Assembly (NCBI GenBank): GCA_943330915.2 | Contig: CALQJO020000005.1 | Coordinates: 1 to 64,000, forward strand | Reading direction: 5' to 3' | Length of the DNA: 64,000 bases | Origin: Rhodoferax sp. OV413 | Lineage (GTDB): Bacteria > Pseudomonadota > Gammaproteobacteria > Pseudomonadales > Pseudohongiellaceae | Part shown: in pieces, positions 16,086 to 25,580 of the stretch | How the letters are laid out: every line of letters begins with the position of its first letter | Numbering within the stretch: the first letter of the stretch is position 1 | The notes under the pieces: generated by a model | Told to the model about the DNA's origin: nothing | What the model saw: only the letters and a program-made list of their open reading frames with translations | Databases searched by the model: none | Translations under genes and position numbers: made by a program

Positions 16086-17111
16086 CTAATTGCTGAGCGC
16101 AATATGCTGCTGAAGGTAGTGCACTATTCTGCGCTCCAGCCAGTGCGCTTGGCCACGTGCTACAAAGCCGACATGCCCGCCTTCATTGAGCACTTCGGCG
16201 TGAACAGCTTCTCCCGCCTCGTCCGGCTCAGGCAGCGCAACCGGAGGAATAATCGGATCGTTGCGCGCGTGCACAATCAGCAAGGGCACACCGGCAGAGG
16301 GTAAAAACTGGCGGCTGCTGCAGCGGTCGTAATAGTCGCGGGCACTGCTGAACCCGTGCAAGGGTGCGGTGACCGCATCGTCAAAGTCCCACAAGGTTTT
16401 GAGCGATTGCAGCGAGCCAAGCGCCTTGATCACCTGCAATTGCTGATCTTGCCCGCTGAGCTCGAAGTGTTGGCGCTTGGCATCCAGATCGCGGCGCAGG
16501 CGACTCAGAAAATAGCGCCCATACCAGAAGGCGATGCCACTGTTCATGCGTCCGCAGCACAGCGCCAGCAAAAACGGATTGGAGACACTGACACCGGCCA
16601 GTACCTTGGCTTTGTGCCGGGTCTCACTCAGCCACTTGATCAGCACATTGGCTCCCAGCGAATAACCAATGACCATCAACTGCTGAGTGGCCGGCATGGC
16701 GGCGAGCAGATTATCCACGACCTCTTCAACGTCGTGTGAGCAACCCGAATGGTAGGCCACTGCAAGTCGATTAAAGTCGCCACTGCAACCGCGCAGATTC
16801 ATCGCGGCACTTTCGAATCCCTGCCGGGATAACTCGTGCTGCATAGACAATACGTAAGGTGAGTCGGAGCTGCCTGCAAGACCATGCAACAGAAACACCA
16901 GGGGTTTGCTGCTGGTTGTCGATGCCAATGCCGAACTCTCAAAGTCCACATCAATAAAGTCGCCGTCCCTGAGCTCGATCCGCCGACGATGACGGATAAG
17001 CTGCCGCGTGGCTTGCAGCTTTCGCCAGACGGTCTGCAGGTGGCTGCCGGGCATCCACCACGGCGCGCGAAACGGCTCACTAAACTGCAGAGATGTGTCC
17101 GCGCGGGTCAT
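16086..17111 (-). CDS. Alpha/beta hydrolase, YheT family
   Basis: The 341-residue product has the family features: PWWMPGSHLQT near the start, oxyanion-side HGLAGSSDSPYV, nucleophile elbow GYSLGAN, catalytic Asp in ARNDPIIPP and His in GGHVGF. YheT proteins (the Escherichia coli YheT and yeast EHT1/EEB1 group) act as esterases, but the natural substrate is not known. The start overlaps the end of rsmD by four bases (ATGA), so the two are co-translated. Confidence 0.92.
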   Translation of the reverse strand: MTRADTSLQFSEPFRAPWWMPGSHLQTVWRKLQATRQLIRHRRRIELRDGDFIDVDFESSALASTTSSKPLVFLLHGLAGSSDSPYVLSMQHELSRQGFESAAMNLRGCSGDFNRLAVAYHSGCSHDVEEVVDNLLAAMPATQQLMVIGYSLGANVLIKWLSETRHKAKVLAGVSVSNPFLLALCCGRMNSGIAFWYGRYFLSRLRRDLDAKRQHFELSGQDQQLQVIKALGSLQSLKTLWDFDDAVTAPLHGFSSARDYYDRCSSRQFLPSAGVPLLIVHARNDPIIPPVALPEPDEAGEAVHAEVLNEGGHVGFVARGQAHWLERRIVHYLQQHIALSN

Positions 17112-17716
17112 GCAGTTACCTCGTGTCTTTCATACAGACCATAAAAAACGGCGCCGGCTTTGCCGTGTTTTCGCAGCACCCAGTTTTCAGGGAAGTCGCT
17201 GGCTGCGCCGCTTTCGGGCAACGCCTCACCCGACTCCAAGTAAATATGTGCGCGGGTTTTTAACAAGCCACTGGCTTCCAGCGCCGCACAGTCGTGAATC
17301 AGAACACCCGCGGCAAATGGCGGGTCCATAAACACCAGACCAAATCGTGGGCCTGCGGAAGCCGCCGATTCAATAAACTGGCGGGCGCTGCACTTGTGCA
17401 CCTTGCCCTGCACACTGCCCAGCGCAGTGAGGTGGGCACTGATCGCAGCGCAGGCCGCTGTTGAGGTATCCACAAACACCACGTGTCTGGCGCCCCGCGA
17501 CAAGGCTTCCAGGCCACAGGCACCGCTGCCGGCATAAAGATCGATACAATCCTCATCCAGCGTCAGACCCTGCAGCCAGTTAAACAGCGTTTCGCGTACC
17601 CGATCCGGCGTGGGTCGCAGACCGGGCACATCAGGAAAGCGTAGTTTTCGGCCACGCCAGTACCCCGCAATGATGCGCAAGGTGTTCTGCTGACCCGCCG
17701 GCCGGTTGCCATTCAT
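17108..17716 (-). CDS. rsmD: 16S rRNA (guanine(966)-N2)-methyltransferase
   Basis: RsmD methylates G966 of 16S rRNA. The 202-residue product has LRIIAGYWRGRKL and RPTPDRVRETLFNWL at the start, a SAM-binding DLYAGSGACGLEALSRGA and the catalytic FMDPPF. It is divergent from ftsY across a 229-base gap, as in Escherichia coli. Confidence 0.97.
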   Translation of the reverse strand: MNGNRPAGQQNTLRIIAGYWRGRKLRFPDVPGLRPTPDRVRETLFNWLQGLTLDEDCIDLYAGSGACGLEALSRGARHVVFVDTSTAACAAISAHLTALGSVQGKVHKCSARQFIESAASAGPRFGLVFMDPPFAAGVLIHDCAALEASGLLKTRAHIYLESGEALPESGAASDFPENWVLRKHGKAGAVFYGLYERHEVTA

Positions 17717-17880
17717 GGATGATGCCGTCCTTTGTGAAGCTGATTTCCGACTGCGGCGCTGATGCCAAACGGATGTCCGTAGCCGGGCAGCGGGAATTGT
17801 ACTTGTCTGATGCTTAATTTGGCAGGCGCAAATTCAACCATCGTTAGCGGTTGATTGTTGACTCAGCCGAAGTGCAAGCC

Positions 17881-17910
17881 ATGACGTCCTCTATGTCCGA
17901 ATGCTAGACT
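17881..17910 (+). promoter_or_regulatory. Candidate sigma-70 promoter for ftsY
   Basis: ATGACG and TAGACT are separated by 18 bases, the latter preceded by TG in the extended -10 position. It ends 36 bases before the ftsY ATG in the rsmD-ftsY divergent gap. The match is moderate and seen by eye only. Confidence 0.35.
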
Positions 17911-17945
17911 GTGGGCCCTGAATCGCCAGAGTGCAGGATTTCTAA

Positions 17946-19034
17946 ATGTTCAGCTTTCTCAAAAAACGTCCAGACAACACACCCGAACCGGCGCAAGACC
18001 AGCTTCCGGAAACCGGGACGGCGGTTGAAACGGCGACTCCTGATCAACTCCCTGTCGAGACAACACCGGCGCCCACCACTGAATCCAAACCTGTACAGGG
18101 CTTCTTCAGCCGACTGAAACAGGGCCTGAGCAGGACACGCGAGAATCTTGCAGAAGGACTCAGCGCATTGGTGAGCGGTCGCAAAATCATTGATGCCGCG
18201 TTGCTTGAAGACATCGAAATGCAGTTGCTCAGCGCCGATGTTGGCATCGAAGCTACCGACCAGGTCATTGCATCGCTGACTGCCCGGCTCAAGCGTCATC
18301 AACTCGCCGATGCAGACGCTCTGATGACTCACCTTCAGGCTGAACTGCGCTCCTTGCTGACACCTTGCAGCGTGCCTCTGATCATCGACACCAACAGCAA
18401 ACCCTACGTTATCCTGATAGTAGGTGTTAACGGGGTAGGTAAAACCACCACCATCGGCAAACTTGCCAAACGCTTTCAAGACCAGAATCTGAAGGTTATG
18501 CTGGCCGCTGGCGACACCTTCAGGGCAGCAGCTGTTGAGCAACTGCAAGCCTGGGGTGATCGCAATCACGTGCCGGTGGTTGCGCAGGCGTCAGGTGCGG
18601 ATAGCGCCTCAGTCATTTTTGATGCCTTCCAGTCAGCCAGGGCCAAAGGCATGGACGTGTTGATTGCAGACACTGCCGGTCGCCTGCACAACAAGTCGAA
18701 CCTGATGCAGGAGCTGGAAAAAATCGTCCGGGTTCTGAAGAAACTGGATGACAGCTTGCCGCATGAAGTCATGCTGGTACTGGACGCCACCACTGGTCAG
18801 AACGCACTGAGCCAGGCACAGAGTTTTAACAAATCGGTCACCCTCACCGGATTGTGCCTGACCAAACTGGACGGTACCGCCAAAGGCGGCATGGTGTTCG
18901 CGATAGCCAAGGCGTTGGCTCTGCCGATCCGCTTTATCGGTATCGGCGAACAAGCCGAGGATTTGCGGCCCTTTAATGCCGACGACTTTGTCAGCGCCCT
19001 GTTTGGTCAGCCCTCCAATAAATCCTCACCATGA
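17946..19034 (+). CDS. ftsY: Signal recognition particle receptor FtsY
   Basis: FtsY is the membrane-associated GTPase that receives SRP-ribosome complexes for cotranslational insertion. The 362-residue product has a short acidic/Pro-Thr-rich N-terminal region (about 1-60), the N domain helices, and the NG GTPase: GVNGVGKTTTIGKLA at about 159, DTFRAAAVEQL, DTAGR, and TKLDGTAKGG near the end. The N-terminal acidic region is shorter than in Escherichia coli. It overlaps ftsE by four bases. Confidence 0.97.
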   Translation: MFSFLKKRPDNTPEPAQDQLPETGTAVETATPDQLPVETTPAPTTESKPVQGFFSRLKQGLSRTRENLAEGLSALVSGRKIIDAALLEDIEMQLLSADVGIEATDQVIASLTARLKRHQLADADALMTHLQAELRSLLTPCSVPLIIDTNSKPYVILIVGVNGVGKTTTIGKLAKRFQDQNLKVMLAAGDTFRAAAVEQLQAWGDRNHVPVVAQASGADSASVIFDAFQSARAKGMDVLIADTAGRLHNKSNLMQELEKIVRVLKKLDDSLPHEVMLVLDATTGQNALSQAQSFNKSVTLTGLCLTKLDGTAKGGMVFAIAKALALPIRFIGIGEQAEDLRPFNADDFVSALFGQPSNKSSP

Positions 19035-19735
19035 TCCGTTTTGATGAAGTCAGCAAGCGTTATGCCGGCGGCCATCAGGCCCTGAAACAGGTGTCGTTTG
19101 AACTTGACCAGGGCGCCATGGTTTTTCTGACCGGTCGCTCCGGTGCCGGAAAAAGCACCCTGCTGAAACTGATCATGCTCACCGAGCGTCCGGATCAGGG
19201 ACAGATTGTGGTGGGTGCCCGCAACATCCTTCGCCTGTCCGCCCAACAGATTCCGTTGTATCGCCGTCGAATCGGGGTGGTGTTTCAGGATCATCAGTTA
19301 CTTTTCGATCGCAGTGTGTTTGACAATGTCATGCTGCCCTTGCGTATTGATGCCTATGATAAACACGAGGCGGCGCGGCGGGTGCGTGCGGCCTTGGACA
19401 AAGTAGGCCTGCTCAGCAAGGAGAAAATGAATCCGATCACCTTGTCAGGTGGTGAGCAGCAGCGCGTTGGTATTGCGCGCGCGGTTGTCAACCGCCCGCA
19501 GATTCTGCTGGCTGACGAACCAACCGGAAATCTGGATCCGGAATTGGCTGCCGAAATCATGCTGCTGTTTGAGCAGTTTAATCAGGTGGGCGTATCCATG
19601 TTGATTGCCAGTCATGACCTGTCACTGATTACCCGGCTGCGCCACCGCATCCTAACCCTTGACCAGGGATCTCTGATCAACGATGAGGTTCATCCGAGTC
19701 GCCGGGACTCGCAGTCTCACGGGAGCGGACGGTGA
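19031..19735 (+). CDS. ftsE: Cell division ATP-binding protein FtsE
   Basis: FtsE is the ATPase of the FtsEX complex that activates septal peptidoglycan hydrolases. The 234-residue product has Walker A GRSGAGKST, signature LSGGEQQRVGIARA and Walker B ILLADEPTGNLD. The ATG overlaps the ftsY stop. The C-terminal 15 residues beyond the usual FtsE core are charged and poorly conserved in appearance. Confidence 0.97.
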   Translation: MIRFDEVSKRYAGGHQALKQVSFELDQGAMVFLTGRSGAGKSTLLKLIMLTERPDQGQIVVGARNILRLSAQQIPLYRRRIGVVFQDHQLLFDRSVFDNVMLPLRIDAYDKHEAARRVRAALDKVGLLSKEKMNPITLSGGEQQRVGIARAVVNRPQILLADEPTGNLDPELAAEIMLLFEQFNQVGVSMLIASHDLSLITRLRHRILTLDQGSLINDEVHPSRRDSQSHGSGR

Positions 19736-19754
19736 TGTGCGGAGCAAATCCCAG

Positions 19755-20741
19755 ATGAGCAATTCAACGCGCACCTCGCCGGGCAAAAACACAGCCAGAA
19801 GCCAGACCGGAGCCAAACGCGGCCGCAGCGCCAAACAACGGATTTCCGGCTGGATTGAACAACACATCGATGCATGCGCCGACGCCCTGCAGCGAGTATG
19901 GACACAACCCCTGAACTCAATGATGAGCCTGATGGTAGTTGCCATTGCCCTGCTACTGCCGGCACTGGTGTATGTCGCTGGCAAAAACATGGCTCAGTTT
20001 GGCGGCAGCTTGCAGAACACCCATCGCATCAGCTTCTATCTGCAGCCCGGGACCAGCCCGGAACAGGCGCAGGCTTTGCAGGCATTAATGACGGATCACC
20101 CACTCGTTGACCGGGTTGAGTTTATTTCCTCACAACAGGCCGCAGCTGACTTTGCAAACTGGTCAGGCCTGGGTGATGTCATAGACAGCTTCGGCGATAA
20201 TCCCCTGCCAGCCAGCCTTGAGGCGCATCCAGTTGATATGGCGACCGATACCGCATTGCAGATTCGTGATGCTTTCGCCAGTGACACCGCCATTTTTCAG
20301 GTCGTCATGGATGTTGCCTGGATTGAACGTCTTGATAGTCTGATGCAGCTGACGGACCGCATGGTGTTGGCGCTGATCCTGGTGTTGTCATTGGCCGTAT
20401 TGTTTATCATCGGCAATACCGTCCGCACCCATATCGCCGGGCGCGACGCAGAGATTCGCGTGATGACACTGATCGGCGCAACGCGTGCGTTTATCTCGAG
20501 GCCGTTTTTATACAATGGCGCATTGCAAGGTCTGCTGGGCGCTGCGCTTGCATGGTTATTGCTGCTGGCTTTGTTGCAACTGCTCGCGCAGCCAGCACAG
20601 GCACTGCTGGCGTTTTATGGCGATGAATATGTGTTTACGGGATTGGATTTGCGGGCCAGCCTGTTTATGTTGGCGGGGGGCCTGTTGTTGGGGTGGATGG
20701 GTGCGGCACTATCGCTGTCCAGGCATCTCAACAAACCCTGA
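19755..20741 (+). CDS. ftsX: Cell division protein FtsX
   Basis: The permease-like partner of FtsE; its large periplasmic loop recruits EnvC-type activators. The 328-residue product has a basic cytoplasmic start of about 60 residues, a first membrane helix (SLMVVAIALLLPALVYVAG), a periplasmic domain and three further helices in the C-terminal 150 residues. The ATG at 19755, with GGAG ten bases upstream, was preferred over an ATG at 19683 inside ftsE. Confidence 0.95.
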   Translation: MSNSTRTSPGKNTARSQTGAKRGRSAKQRISGWIEQHIDACADALQRVWTQPLNSMMSLMVVAIALLLPALVYVAGKNMAQFGGSLQNTHRISFYLQPGTSPEQAQALQALMTDHPLVDRVEFISSQQAAADFANWSGLGDVIDSFGDNPLPASLEAHPVDMATDTALQIRDAFASDTAIFQVVMDVAWIERLDSLMQLTDRMVLALILVLSLAVLFIIGNTVRTHIAGRDAEIRVMTLIGATRAFISRPFLYNGALQGLLGAALAWLLLLALLQLLAQPAQALLAFYGDEYVFTGLDLRASLFMLAGGLLLGWMGAALSLSRHLNKP

Positions 20742-20921
20742 GTCCTTGGGCAAAATTTTCACATCAGGTCCTTGAAATCGCAGCTATCCACCACAATTTG
20801 AAAGAATCAATCTGATCCAAGATGCATCAAGATTAGCGGATGTGGTGACTGGACACTGTCCATCAGAAGTGTAATAAATGGTGGTAGACTACGGTCACTT
20901 CGAACAACACTGGATTTATGG

Positions 20922-20939
20922 AGCCTTGTGACCAAGGCT
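20922..20939 (+). other. Small hairpin in the rpoH leader
   Basis: AGCCTTG and CAAGGCT form a 7-bp stem with a TGAC loop, ending 19 bases before the rpoH ATG and just ahead of its ribosome site (GAGAGGG). Translation of rpoH is controlled by mRNA structure in Escherichia coli, though there the structure involves the coding region. A regulatory role here is inference. Confidence 0.45.
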
Positions 20940-20958
20940 TCTGACACTGAGAGGGTTT

Positions 20959-21837
20959 ATGAGCGTTGCAACCATGATGGCAGGAAAGAGCTTGCAGATT
21001 GCCGGCCCATCCGTTCCGGGTCGCGATTTATCTGCTTATATAACATCAGTCAATAGCATTGCTGTGCTGACGGCTGAACAGGAGCGGGAACTGGCTGACC
21101 GCTACTTCCACGAGCAAGATCTGGAAGCGGCACGGCAACTGGTTCTGGCGCATCTGCGCTTTGTTGTGCATCTGGCACGCAGCTACTCTGGTTACGGGCT
21201 GTCGCAGTCAGATCTGATTCAGGAAGGAAATGTCGGTTTGATGAAAGCCGTCAAACGCTTTAATCCTGACATGGGCGTGCGCTTGGTTTCCTTTGCGGTG
21301 CATTGGATCAAAGCCGAAATTCATGAATTTATTCTACGCAACTGGCGGATCGTAAAAATCGCCACCACCAAAGCGCAACGCAAACTGTTTTTTAATCTGC
21401 GCAGCTCCAAAAAGAGCCTGGGCTGGTTGAATAACGATGAAGCGCAGGCGATGGCGGATGATCTTGGCGTCGATACTGTTGTTGTGCGTCAGATGGAAGG
21501 TCGTATGGCGTCTTACGACATGGCGTTTGATGCTGACGCCGATGCCGACGATGAAGAAGCCTATTTGGCACCGGCTTACTTCCTTGAAGATAACAATTCC
21601 GACATGGCGCGTAACATTGAAGAAACCGAATGGGAAGAGAGCCAGACACAAGGCCTGCATCTGGCCATGAGTCAGCTTGATGAGCGCAGCCGCGACATTA
21701 TCAACAGCCGCTGGCTGGCAGATGAGAAGGCCACGCTGCATGACTTGGCAGCGAAATACAATGTGTCTGCCGAGCGTATTCGCCAACTTGAACAAAATGC
21801 CATGAACAAGGTTAAAGGGGCGATTCTCGCAGCCTGA
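20959..21837 (+). CDS. rpoH: Heat-shock sigma factor sigma-32
   Basis: RpoH directs RNA polymerase to heat-shock promoters. The 292-residue product has region 2 motifs ([32 protein letters not shown]), the diagnostic RpoH box QRKLFFNLR, an acidic linker as in the Escherichia coli protein, and the region 4 helix-turn-helix ([19 protein letters not shown]). The 217-base gap after ftsX, with a leader hairpin and strong ribosome site, indicates its own promoter, but I could not settle on one. A clear terminator follows. Confidence 0.97.
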   Translation: MSVATMMAGKSLQIAGPSVPGRDLSAYITSVNSIAVLTAEQERELADRYFHEQDLEAARQLVLAHLRFVVHLARSYSGYGLSQSDLIQEGNVGLMKAVKRFNPDMGVRLVSFAVHWIKAEIHEFILRNWRIVKIATTKAQRKLFFNLRSSKKSLGWLNNDEAQAMADDLGVDTVVVRQMEGRMASYDMAFDADADADDEEAYLAPAYFLEDNNSDMARNIEETEWEESQTQGLHLAMSQLDERSRDIINSRWLADEKATLHDLAAKYNVSAERIRQLEQNAMNKVKGAILAA

Positions 21838-21867
21838 CCGGGGTAGACAGAACAGAACGCACCAATC

Positions 21868-21898
21868 AAGCCGCTGTCTTTGGCAGCGGCTTTTTTAT
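21868..21898 (+). terminator. Rho-independent terminator of rpoH
   Basis: GCCGCTG and CAGCGGC pair around a seven-base loop, followed by six T and a further T-rich stretch. It begins 30 bases after the rpoH stop. Confidence 0.9.
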
Positions 21899-21936
21899 TT
21901 CAGCCCTTTTGCCACTACGGCGCACAGGAGTCAGTC

Positions 21937-22317
21937 ATGCCAACGCTGTTCATCGCAATTGCTGCAATTAATGGTTTTATGGCCGTGGCGCTGGGCGCAT
22001 TTGCGGCTCACGGCCTCAAGGCCCGCCTTGCCCCGGACATGCTGGCAATCTTTCAAACCGGCGTTCAGTACCAGATGTATCACGCACTTGCGCTGTTCGG
22101 CGTAGGCCTGTTGTGTATGCAGATCAGCGACTCTGCACTGCTGCGCGCCAGTGCATGGTCGTTTCTGGCGGGCATCATTATTTTTTCCGGCAGTCTGTAT
22201 ATTCTCAGCCTGAGTGGTATTCGCTGGCTGGGTGCCATCACACCGATAGGCGGCGTCGGCTTTATTCTGGGCTGGTTATTGCTGGCATCCGCGATGTTGT
22301 TTGGCCGCAGCGCCTGA
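21937..22317 (+). CDS. DUF423 (YgdD-like) membrane protein
   Basis: The 126-residue product has four hydrophobic segments and the family start INGFMAVALGAFAAHGLK, plus VQYQMYHALALFGVG and a Gly-rich end. DUF423 members are inner-membrane proteins without established function. The ATG at 21937 has AGGAG six bases upstream; a frame opening at 21880 begins within the rpoH terminator and was rejected. The thiS gene follows after 32 bases. Confidence 0.92.
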   Translation: MPTLFIAIAAINGFMAVALGAFAAHGLKARLAPDMLAIFQTGVQYQMYHALALFGVGLLCMQISDSALLRASAWSFLAGIIIFSGSLYILSLSGIRWLGAITPIGGVGFILGWLLLASAMLFGRSA

Positions 22318-22349
22318 TTACAAAATCCGAGCCGAGGAGTCATCACCTG

Positions 22350-22550
22350 ATGAACATTCACGTCAATGGTAAAGCACTGCAACTGCCTGAACACAGCAGC
22401 ATCACCGACCTGCTCGTACATCTTGAAATGACAAAAGGGCGGGTGGCCGTTGAGCTAAACGCAGGTATAGTGCCCCGAAGCCAGCACCACGATACGCAGT
22501 TAAAAGACGGCGACACGGTGGAAATTGTTCATGCCATCGGTGGTGGCTAG
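22350..22550 (+). CDS. thiS: Thiamine biosynthesis sulfur carrier protein ThiS
   Basis: ThiS is the ubiquitin-like carrier whose C-terminal Gly-Gly is converted to a thiocarboxylate that gives sulfur to the thiazole ring. The 66-residue product starts NIHVNGKAL and ends in IGGG, with VAVELNAGIV and DGDTVEIVHA typical of the beta-grasp fold. It was placed from its own ATG, with GAGGAG upstream; the open frame extends much further 5' inside the DUF423 gene but has no meaning there. thiG follows after 27 bases. Confidence 0.96.
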   Translation: MNIHVNGKALQLPEHSSITDLLVHLEMTKGRVAVELNAGIVPRSQHHDTQLKDGDTVEIVHAIGGG

Positions 22551-22577
22551 AGTCGACTCACGCACAGGAAACGTATT

Positions 22578-23387
22578 ATGCACACGCACAATAGCCAGCC
22601 CCAGCCTGCAAACAAACCCTTGGTGCTTGCGGGCAAAACTTACGATTCGCGGTTGATTATCGGCAGCGGCAAGTACCGTGACTTTCAGCAGAATCTGGAC
22701 GCATTGGAGGCCAGCGGCGCACAGATGATTACGGTGGCTATCCGCCGCGTAAACCTTGGACAGAATAAGGGTGAACCCAATCTGCTTGATGTGATTTCCC
22801 CGCAAAAATACACCATTCTGCCAAATACCGCCGGCTGCTATACCGCGGCCGATGCGGTGCGAACCTGCCGGATGGCGCGGGAGTTACTGGACGGACACAA
22901 ACTGGTCAAACTGGAAGTGCTGGGCGATCAGAAGACCTTGTATCCCAACGTGACTGAAACCCTCATTGCGGCTGAGCAGCTGGTTGCTGACGGATTTGAT
23001 GTCATGGTCTATACCAGCGATGACCCGCTGATCGCCAAACGCCTCGAAGAGATCGGCTGTATTGCAGTAATGCCGCTGGGTGCGCCCATCGGTTCCGGTC
23101 TGGGCATTCGCAATCCCTACAACATCCGCTTGATTCTGGAAAACGCCTCCGTCCCCATTATTGTGGATGCCGGCGTGGGCACAGCCTCCGACGCCACCAT
23201 TGCCATGGAACTGGGATGTGACGGCGTGCTGATGAATACCGCAATTGCGGAGGCACGTGACCCGGTACTGATGGCCTCTGCCATGCAAAAAGCCGTCGCC
23301 AGTGGCCGCGAGGCATGGCTGGCAGGGCGTATGCCGCGCAAACTGTATGCCAGCGCCTCGTCACCGATCGATGGCACATTCTTCTAA
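22578..23387 (+). CDS. thiG: Thiazole synthase ThiG
   Basis: ThiG forms the thiazole phosphate of thiamine from deoxyxylulose phosphate, dehydroglycine and ThiS thiocarboxylate. The 269-residue product is a TIM barrel with [17 protein letters not shown], the phosphate-binding [14 protein letters not shown] and [11 protein letters not shown]. No thiO or thiH is adjacent. The usual co-occurrence with thiS and trmB downstream is retained. Confidence 0.97.
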   Translation: MHTHNSQPQPANKPLVLAGKTYDSRLIIGSGKYRDFQQNLDALEASGAQMITVAIRRVNLGQNKGEPNLLDVISPQKYTILPNTAGCYTAADAVRTCRMARELLDGHKLVKLEVLGDQKTLYPNVTETLIAAEQLVADGFDVMVYTSDDPLIAKRLEEIGCIAVMPLGAPIGSGLGIRNPYNIRLILENASVPIIVDAGVGTASDATIAMELGCDGVLMNTAIAEARDPVLMASAMQKAVASGREAWLAGRMPRKLYASASSPIDGTFF

Positions 23388-23450
23388 ACTGCACGTATAA
23401 ACTCTACTTTTATAGTGTGCGTCCAGAACGCACGCGCAAGAGCGAAGACT

Positions 23451-24194
23451 ATGGGAAATCAGATTACGCCTGAACAGCAAGCCTCGCCGGCCGATGCCTT
23501 AGATACACAAGCACCGGTCCGCAAGGCGCTGCGCAGCTACGTTATCCGCGGCGGCCGACAAACCGTTGCGCAGCAGGAGGCCATTGAAAAACACTGGTCA
23601 AGCTATGTCATAGAAGACCACCAGTCTGTGCTCAACACCAATGCTCTGTTTGGACGCAGCGCCCCTCTGGTGCTGGAAATTGGCTTCGGCATGGGTGATT
23701 CACTGGCTGAGATGGCCATAAACAATCCGCATAAAGACTACATCGGCATCGAGGTTCACCGCGCGGGTGTGGGCAAACTGATTAACTACATAGAAAACGG
23801 CAGCATCCGTAATCTGCGCATCTACTGCCATGACGCCGTGGAGATACTTGCCAACTGTATTCCTGATCACTCCCTGGATCTGGTGCAGATTTTTTTCCCA
23901 GACCCCTGGCATAAGAAAAAACACCAGAAGCGACGGTTGATTCAAACCCCGTTTATGCTGGATCTGATCCGCAAACTCAAACCCGCAGGACATATCCATC
24001 TGGCCACTGACTGGCAACATTACGCCGAACAAATGATGGACGTGCTCAGCGGCATCAATACCCTTCGCAATACGGCCGGCAGCAGTCAGTATGCACAGCA
24101 TACCGGACGCCCTGAAACCAAGTTCGAGCGACGGGGGAACCGCCTTGGACACGGGGTCTGGGACTTGATGTTTGAGGTGGTTTCAGCCCAATGA
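23451..24194 (+). CDS. trmB: tRNA (guanine(46)-N7)-methyltransferase
   Basis: TrmB adds the 7-methyl group to G46 in the tRNA variable loop. The 247-residue product has RSYVIRGGR near the start, SAM site LEIGFGMGDSL, IGIEVHRAGVG and FPDPWHKKKHQKRR with the conserved catalytic Asp. The ATG at 23451 was preferred to one at 23415 that only adds residues outside the usual family start. Confidence 0.96.
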   Translation: MGNQITPEQQASPADALDTQAPVRKALRSYVIRGGRQTVAQQEAIEKHWSSYVIEDHQSVLNTNALFGRSAPLVLEIGFGMGDSLAEMAINNPHKDYIGIEVHRAGVGKLINYIENGSIRNLRIYCHDAVEILANCIPDHSLDLVQIFFPDPWHKKKHQKRRLIQTPFMLDLIRKLKPAGHIHLATDWQHYAEQMMDVLSGINTLRNTAGSSQYAQHTGRPETKFERRGNRLGHGVWDLMFEVVSAQ

Positions 24195-24307
24195 GTCCGT
24201 GTGGCAATGCCTGAGCGGCTGGGTTATGCTTCGGCGGCACATGATCAGGCGCGTGCGTATTCCAGACTGACAACGCGCTTGCAGAACACACAGGAGCTCC
24301 GAACGCA

Positions 24308-25552
24308 ATGTCCAAACTGGTTACTTCCCGGAAATCCACGCCCCCTGCCCAAATTCAAAAACCGGTCCTTCACAGGATGAGAATAGCCTTGTTGGCATTG
24401 TCAGCAGTGCTTATTAGCGCTTGTGGTGTAGAGGAGTTGCCAGAAAACCCTCCGGCCGGCCAACTTAATCTGCCACGCACCGTTGCCTGGTCAGCCTACC
24501 CCACTGGCACCGGCGGATATAGTCAGGCAGTGGCCATAGGAAACATCCTGCAGCGCCAGTATGGTGTAAACCTGCGAGTCGTGCCCGGCCGCAACGATGT
24601 CTCGCGATTGGCAACGCTGCGCGCAGATCGTGTAAACATGTCAGCAGGTGGCTCCGAGGCGGTCTATGCCCAGGAAGGCATTCTTAATTTTGCCGCCCGT
24701 ATCTGGGGGCCACAACCCATTCGCGCCATTCTTTCCAATTTCTCTACCAGCTGTTCGTTTAGTTTTGCCACCGCCGCTGACGCCGACATTCGCACCATTG
24801 ACGATATGCGAGGCAAACGTCTGACGTTTGTGCAGGGCGCTCCCTCCCTCAACAATGCGTCAACAGCCTTGCTGGCCTATGCCAATCTGACCTGGGACGA
24901 TGTCGAAATTGTTGAGGTGGGTGGTTACAACGCATCAATCGATGCTGTGATCAATGACAGAGCCGATGTCGCCGGAGGCGCATGCAACTCGCCGCCGTTT
25001 ATGCGCCTGGATTCCTCGCCGCGAGGCCTGCACTGGGTAGAGTTTCCGCACGACGACCCCGAAGCCATCACGCGTGTGCGCGACCGTCTGCCTTGGTATG
25101 TGCCGCATGTGGCAACGGAAGGCCCGGGCATTGACGCCAATGTGGGCGTCCGGGTGTTCACATCCGCATATCCATTGCTGGTTGCCATGGATACCGCCGA
25201 AGAAGATACCGTATACGGAATGACCAAAGTCATTGCCATGCACTATGAGGACTACAAAAACTCCGCACCGGGAGCAAACGGCTGGCTAATCATGGGCCAG
25301 CAACTGGAAAACGCCTTTATTCCCTATCACGAAGGCGCTATCCGCTACTTTAAGGAAATCGGCATCTGGACGCCCGAAGCGGAAGCCAAGCAGCAGGAGA
25401 ATCTTAATCGCCAGCGTGTGCTGATGGACGCATGGCAGGCTTATCTGCCCGGTGCCGCCGAAGACCGTGCGACCTTCGAACAAGGTTGGCTGGCATTCAG
25501 GCAACAAACGCTGGAACAACTTGGCCTGATCACATTGTCTGAAACCCAGTAA
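24308..25552 (+). CDS. TAXI-family TRAP transporter substrate-binding lipoprotein
   Basis: The 414-residue product has a hydrophobic segment with lipobox LISAC (about residue 39), then a periplasmic binding fold of the TAXI type: AYPTGTGGYSQAVAIGNIL, NMSAGGSEAVYAQ and RGKRLTFVQGAPS. It captures a solute, probably an organic acid, for the membrane component encoded 28 bases downstream. The lipid anchor is less usual than a cleaved signal peptide. Two starts are possible: 24308, with AGGAG eleven bases upstream, and 24377, which gives a compact signal peptide. Confidence 0.93.
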   Translation: MSKLVTSRKSTPPAQIQKPVLHRMRIALLALSAVLISACGVEELPENPPAGQLNLPRTVAWSAYPTGTGGYSQAVAIGNILQRQYGVNLRVVPGRNDVSRLATLRADRVNMSAGGSEAVYAQEGILNFAARIWGPQPIRAILSNFSTSCSFSFATAADADIRTIDDMRGKRLTFVQGAPSLNNASTALLAYANLTWDDVEIVEVGGYNASIDAVINDRADVAGGACNSPPFMRLDSSPRGLHWVEFPHDDPEAITRVRDRLPWYVPHVATEGPGIDANVGVRVFTSAYPLLVAMDTAEEDTVYGMTKVIAMHYEDYKNSAPGANGWLIMGQQLENAFIPYHEGAIRYFKEIGIWTPEAEAKQQENLNRQRVLMDAWQAYLPGAAEDRATFEQGWLAFRQQTLEQLGLITLSETQ

Positions 25553-25580
25553 CGTATAACTCCAACAAAGACGACAACAC

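Noticed and set aside
17904-18569. A 221-codon minus-strand frame over the start of ftsY
   Set aside because: Antisense shadow of a well conserved gene; no supporting signals.
20771-20800. CTTGAAA resembling a heat-shock promoter -35 box upstream of rpoH
   Set aside because: No CCCCAT-type -10 element follows at the required distance.
22318-22349. Possible TPP riboswitch before thiS-thiG
   Set aside because: Only 32 bases separate thiS from the preceding gene, too short for a THI element, and no such motif is seen upstream of the DUF423 gene.
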